The translations under genes and the position numbers were made by a program. Shown here piece after piece: positions 49,869 to 52,229 of a stretch of DNA of 52,229 nucleotides. The notes under the pieces are model-generated. The model ran no database searches. It was given only the letters and a program-made list of their open reading frames with translations, and was not told where the DNA came from. How positions within the stretch are numbered: the first letter of the stretch is position 1; each line of letters starts with the position of its first letter. Origin of the DNA: Bacteroidales bacterium (GTDB lineage Bacteria > Bacteroidota > Bacteroidia > Bacteroidales > JAGOPY01); contig DAOWEV010000113.1 of assembly GCA_030638325.1 (NCBI GenBank), positions 1 through 52,229 of the forward strand. The letters run 5' to 3'.

Positions 49869-52136
49869 ATGAGACAAACAAAAACTTCATTATTGTCAAA
49901 AAGCCTGATCGCTACATTGCTGATCTTAACATACTTCACTTTCAGAATTGGGGCTACAACTCCGCCTGATGAGGGCATGTGGTTACCTATTTTTGTGGAA
50001 AGACTGAATTATGTAGATATGCAGAAAATGGGACTGAAACTGACTGCAGAAGAAATTTACAGCATCAATAACAGTAGTCTTAAAGACGCTGTAGTGGGGC
50101 TCAGCAACAGCAACACCCCAAGAGGTTTTTTCTGTTCTGCTGAAGTCGTTTCCGAACAGGGGCTGATCTTCACAAACCACCATTGCGGTTTTTCCAAGAT
50201 TCAGTCACACAGTACTATTGAACATGATTATCTGAAGGACGGGTTCTGGGCGATGAGCAAGGATGAAGAACTGTCTAATGAAGGCCTTACTGCAACCTTC
50301 TTTGTAAGGATGGAAAATGTTACCGATTCAATTGTACCGTTTTTATCAGACACCATGTCCGAGTCAGATCGCACGTCTGAAGTTAGAAAGATATCCAAAC
50401 GACTAAAAAAAGCAGCCGGTGAAGAAGGAAAGTATTATACTGTAGTCAAAGGATTTTTTGGCGGTACAGAATACTATCTGTTTGTATATGAAGTTTACCG
50501 GGATGTCAGGCTGGTTGGAGCCCCTCCTTCTGAAATAGGCAAGTATGGTGGAGATACCGACAACTGGATGTGGCCACGCCATACAGGTGATTTCAGCATT
50601 TTCAGGATCTATTGTGCACCTGATGGCAGCCCGGCAGACTATTCCGAAGAAAATGTACCATTGACACCAAAATACCACCTTCCAATATCCCTGGACGGAG
50701 TTGAAAAAAATGATTTTGCTATGATCTGGGGCTATCCGGGCGGCACTAATCGTTACATGACTTCCTATGGAGTAGAATATCAACTGGATTATTTCAACCC
50801 GGTCGTTATCGAGGTGCTGGAGGCCAAACTGGATGTATGGAGAGAAGATATGGATACTGACCGGGAAATAGCCATTCAATATGCTTCCAAGTATTCCGGC
50901 TTGTCAAATTTTTGGAAATACAGCATTGGCCAGTCAAAAGGACTTAAAGCGCTGGATATTTTCGGAGAAAAAGAAGCCCTTGAAGAAAAATTCCAGGATT
51001 GGGCAGATGCAAATCCTGATCGAAAAGAAAAATATGGAAATGTACTCGGCGAGCTAAAGACCGGTTATGCAGGATTAGGCCCTGTATTTGAGCCCCTGGC
51101 CTTTACCCTTTTTGCGGGTAGCCAGGCATCCGAGGCAATGGAACTGTCGCAGAAATTTGGCGCCTTACATGGCTACCTCGAAGAGAAAACGGATAAATCG
51201 GTAATAGAAGAAACGGTTGGTGAACTTAGAGATGGCCTTCCGGATCACTTTAAGGACTATAATGTTTCAACAGATAAAAAAGTCTTTACTGTTATGCTTA
51301 AAATGTATTCAGAAAATGTGTCGTTAGACATACAGCCTGAATATTTTAAGGACATGGTTAAAAAATACAAAGGAGATTTTGAAGCCTATGCCGATTATTT
51401 CTTTGATAAATCAATATTTGTTAATGAAGCAAGGTTAAATGCTTTCCTTGACAATCCAAAATTCAAACTACTGGATAAAGATCCGGCATACCAACTTGCC
51501 GCTGCCATGCAGGGGGGCCTGATGCAAAACATGGGAGCATATCGGGGTGCCCAGACTAAACTGAGTAAAAATAAGAGATTATTTGTGGCCGGATTGAGGG
51601 AAATGTATCCTGATAAAGTATTTTATCCCGATGCCAATTCCACCATGCGCCTGACTTATGGCTCGGTTGAAGATTACTATCCTGCGGATGCTGTTCATTT
51701 TGATTACATCACCCATCTTTCAGGTGTCATGGACAAAGAAGACCCGTCCAGCACTGAATTCACAGTGCCTGACCGGCTCAAAAAGCTATATGCTGAAAAA
51801 GATTTCGGCCGTTATGGAAAAGATGGGAAGTTGATTGTGTGTTTCCTGACAACGAACGACATCACCGGTGGAAATTCGGGAAGCCCCGTGATCAATGGCA
51901 ATGGTGAATTGATAGGCATTGCATTTGATGGCAATTGGGAGGCCATGAGTGGCGACATTGCCTATGAAAAAGACTTGCAACGTACCATAAACGTGGATAT
52001 CCGCTATGTACTTTTCGTTATAGACAAATATGCCGGCGCCCAAAACCTGATAGACGAACTGACAATAGTACATAAGATCAGGGATAAGGCGTCAGTGCAG
52101 AATGAGAGAATACATGCAGAAATTGAAATAAAATGA
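49869..52136 (+). CDS. S46-family dipeptidyl peptidase, DPP7 type
   Basis: The 755-residue exported serine peptidase has the catalytic His in TNHHCGF (104/105), the Asp in GGDTDNWMWPRHTGDF (about 229), and Ser670 in TGGNSGSP. The residue 18 positions after the Ser, which sets P1 specificity, is Gly688 in FDGNWEAMSGD. DPP7 enzymes have Gly there and prefer hydrophobic P1, whereas DPP11 has Arg and prefers Asp/Glu. It releases dipeptides from peptides in the periplasm. Length is typical. It may share the M49-like gene's transcript (50 bases apart). Confidence 0.94.
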   Translation: MRQTKTSLLSKSLIATLLILTYFTFRIGATTPPDEGMWLPIFVERLNYVDMQKMGLKLTAEEIYSINNSSLKDAVVGLSNSNTPRGFFCSAEVVSEQGLIFTNHHCGFSKIQSHSTIEHDYLKDGFWAMSKDEELSNEGLTATFFVRMENVTDSIVPFLSDTMSESDRTSEVRKISKRLKKAAGEEGKYYTVVKGFFGGTEYYLFVYEVYRDVRLVGAPPSEIGKYGGDTDNWMWPRHTGDFSIFRIYCAPDGSPADYSEENVPLTPKYHLPISLDGVEKNDFAMIWGYPGGTNRYMTSYGVEYQLDYFNPVVIEVLEAKLDVWREDMDTDREIAIQYASKYSGLSNFWKYSIGQSKGLKALDIFGEKEALEEKFQDWADANPDRKEKYGNVLGELKTGYAGLGPVFEPLAFTLFAGSQASEAMELSQKFGALHGYLEEKTDKSVIEETVGELRDGLPDHFKDYNVSTDKKVFTVMLKMYSENVSLDIQPEYFKDMVKKYKGDFEAYADYFFDKSIFVNEARLNAFLDNPKFKLLDKDPAYQLAAAMQGGLMQNMGAYRGAQTKLSKNKRLFVAGLREMYPDKVFYPDANSTMRLTYGSVEDYYPADAVHFDYITHLSGVMDKEDPSSTEFTVPDRLKKLYAEKDFGRYGKDGKLIVCFLTTNDITGGNSGSPVINGNGELIGIAFDGNWEAMSGDIAYEKDLQRTINVDIRYVLFVIDKYAGAQNLIDELTIVHKIRDKASVQNERIHAEIEIK

Positions 52137-52143
52137 TCTCCTG

Positions 52144-52176
52144 AAGGATGGTATCTTTTTAAAAGATGCCATCCTT
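52144..52176 (+). terminator. Strong hairpin after the S46 peptidase gene
   Basis: AAGGATGGTATCTTTT pairs with AAAGATGCCATCCTT, with one G-T pair and a short loop, 7 bases after the stop codon. No T-run follows directly. The remaining bases to the window end show no gene. Confidence 0.7.
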
Positions 52177-52229
52177 ACCGTTATTGTATCATTGGCTTGT
52201 CTTGCTACTACCTGCTTTTTACCAGTGTC

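Overview
The window is chromosomal DNA of a Bacteroidota bacterium, most likely an uncultured Bacteroidales/Marinilabiliales-type lineage. Supporting points are the purH-mreB-mreC-mreD gene order, a GldH-family lipoprotein, an S46 dipeptidyl peptidase, an M49-like peptidase, a GH3-family adenylating enzyme, a viroplasmin-RNase H, lamin-tail/FlgD-like secreted proteins, A/T-rich leaders without Shine-Dalgarno sequences, and several -7 boxes of the Bacteroidota type TAnnTTTG. No rRNA, tRNA, CRISPR array, prophage or intact transposase was seen. The protein-coding content is mostly ordinary housekeeping and envelope functions.

Layout. 0-9 kb: end of an outer-membrane barrel protein, a C69 dipeptidase, a decayed PatB/MalY C-S lyase relic, a coiled-coil membrane protein, a short exosortase, a basic multi-pass membrane protein, RNase H, GldH, and the asd-ribF pair. 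9-18 kb: lamin-tail protein, ComF, a four-helix-bundle (S23/IVS-type) gene between inverted octamer arrays, a double ABC ATPase, and RNase R. 18-30 kb: PepSY and OB-fold-like proteins, a MORN-repeat protein, nadA, rpiB, lutB, a TlpA-type lipoprotein and the purH-mreBCD cluster. The segment from nadA to purH is bracketed by two inverted copies of a roughly 190 bp promoter/leader repeat. 30-41 kb: FtsX-type permease, recJ, DUF308, a GH3-LysE coupled pair, an EEP phosphatase, a histidine kinase with hemW, and an SMP-30-like protein. 42-48 kb: a five-gene MacAB/TolC-like export operon behind a well-formed sigma-54 promoter with an upstream palindrome. 48-52 kb: two secreted peptidases (M49 and S46).

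The unusual layer is the intergenic DNA. Many gaps hold short arrays with an exact 8-nt period whose unit differs from gap to gap (GGGACTRA, GCGARRRG, CCTACCRT, GGAATNTT, GGAACAAT). Others hold long palindromic elements without genes: a 146 bp element whose ends supply the stop codons of both flanking genes, a family with hairpin ends built on AAATCCACC, and a nested palindrome before RNase R. The inverted promoter/leader pair carries complementary GTCATT and AATGAC arrays. Together these look like a set of non-autonomous, hairpin-forming dispersed elements. The only protein gene physically embedded in one of them is the four-helix-bundle gene at 12849-13220.

Function calls rest on motifs and recognised families read by eye. 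Alignments, copy-number searches and RNA folding were not run.
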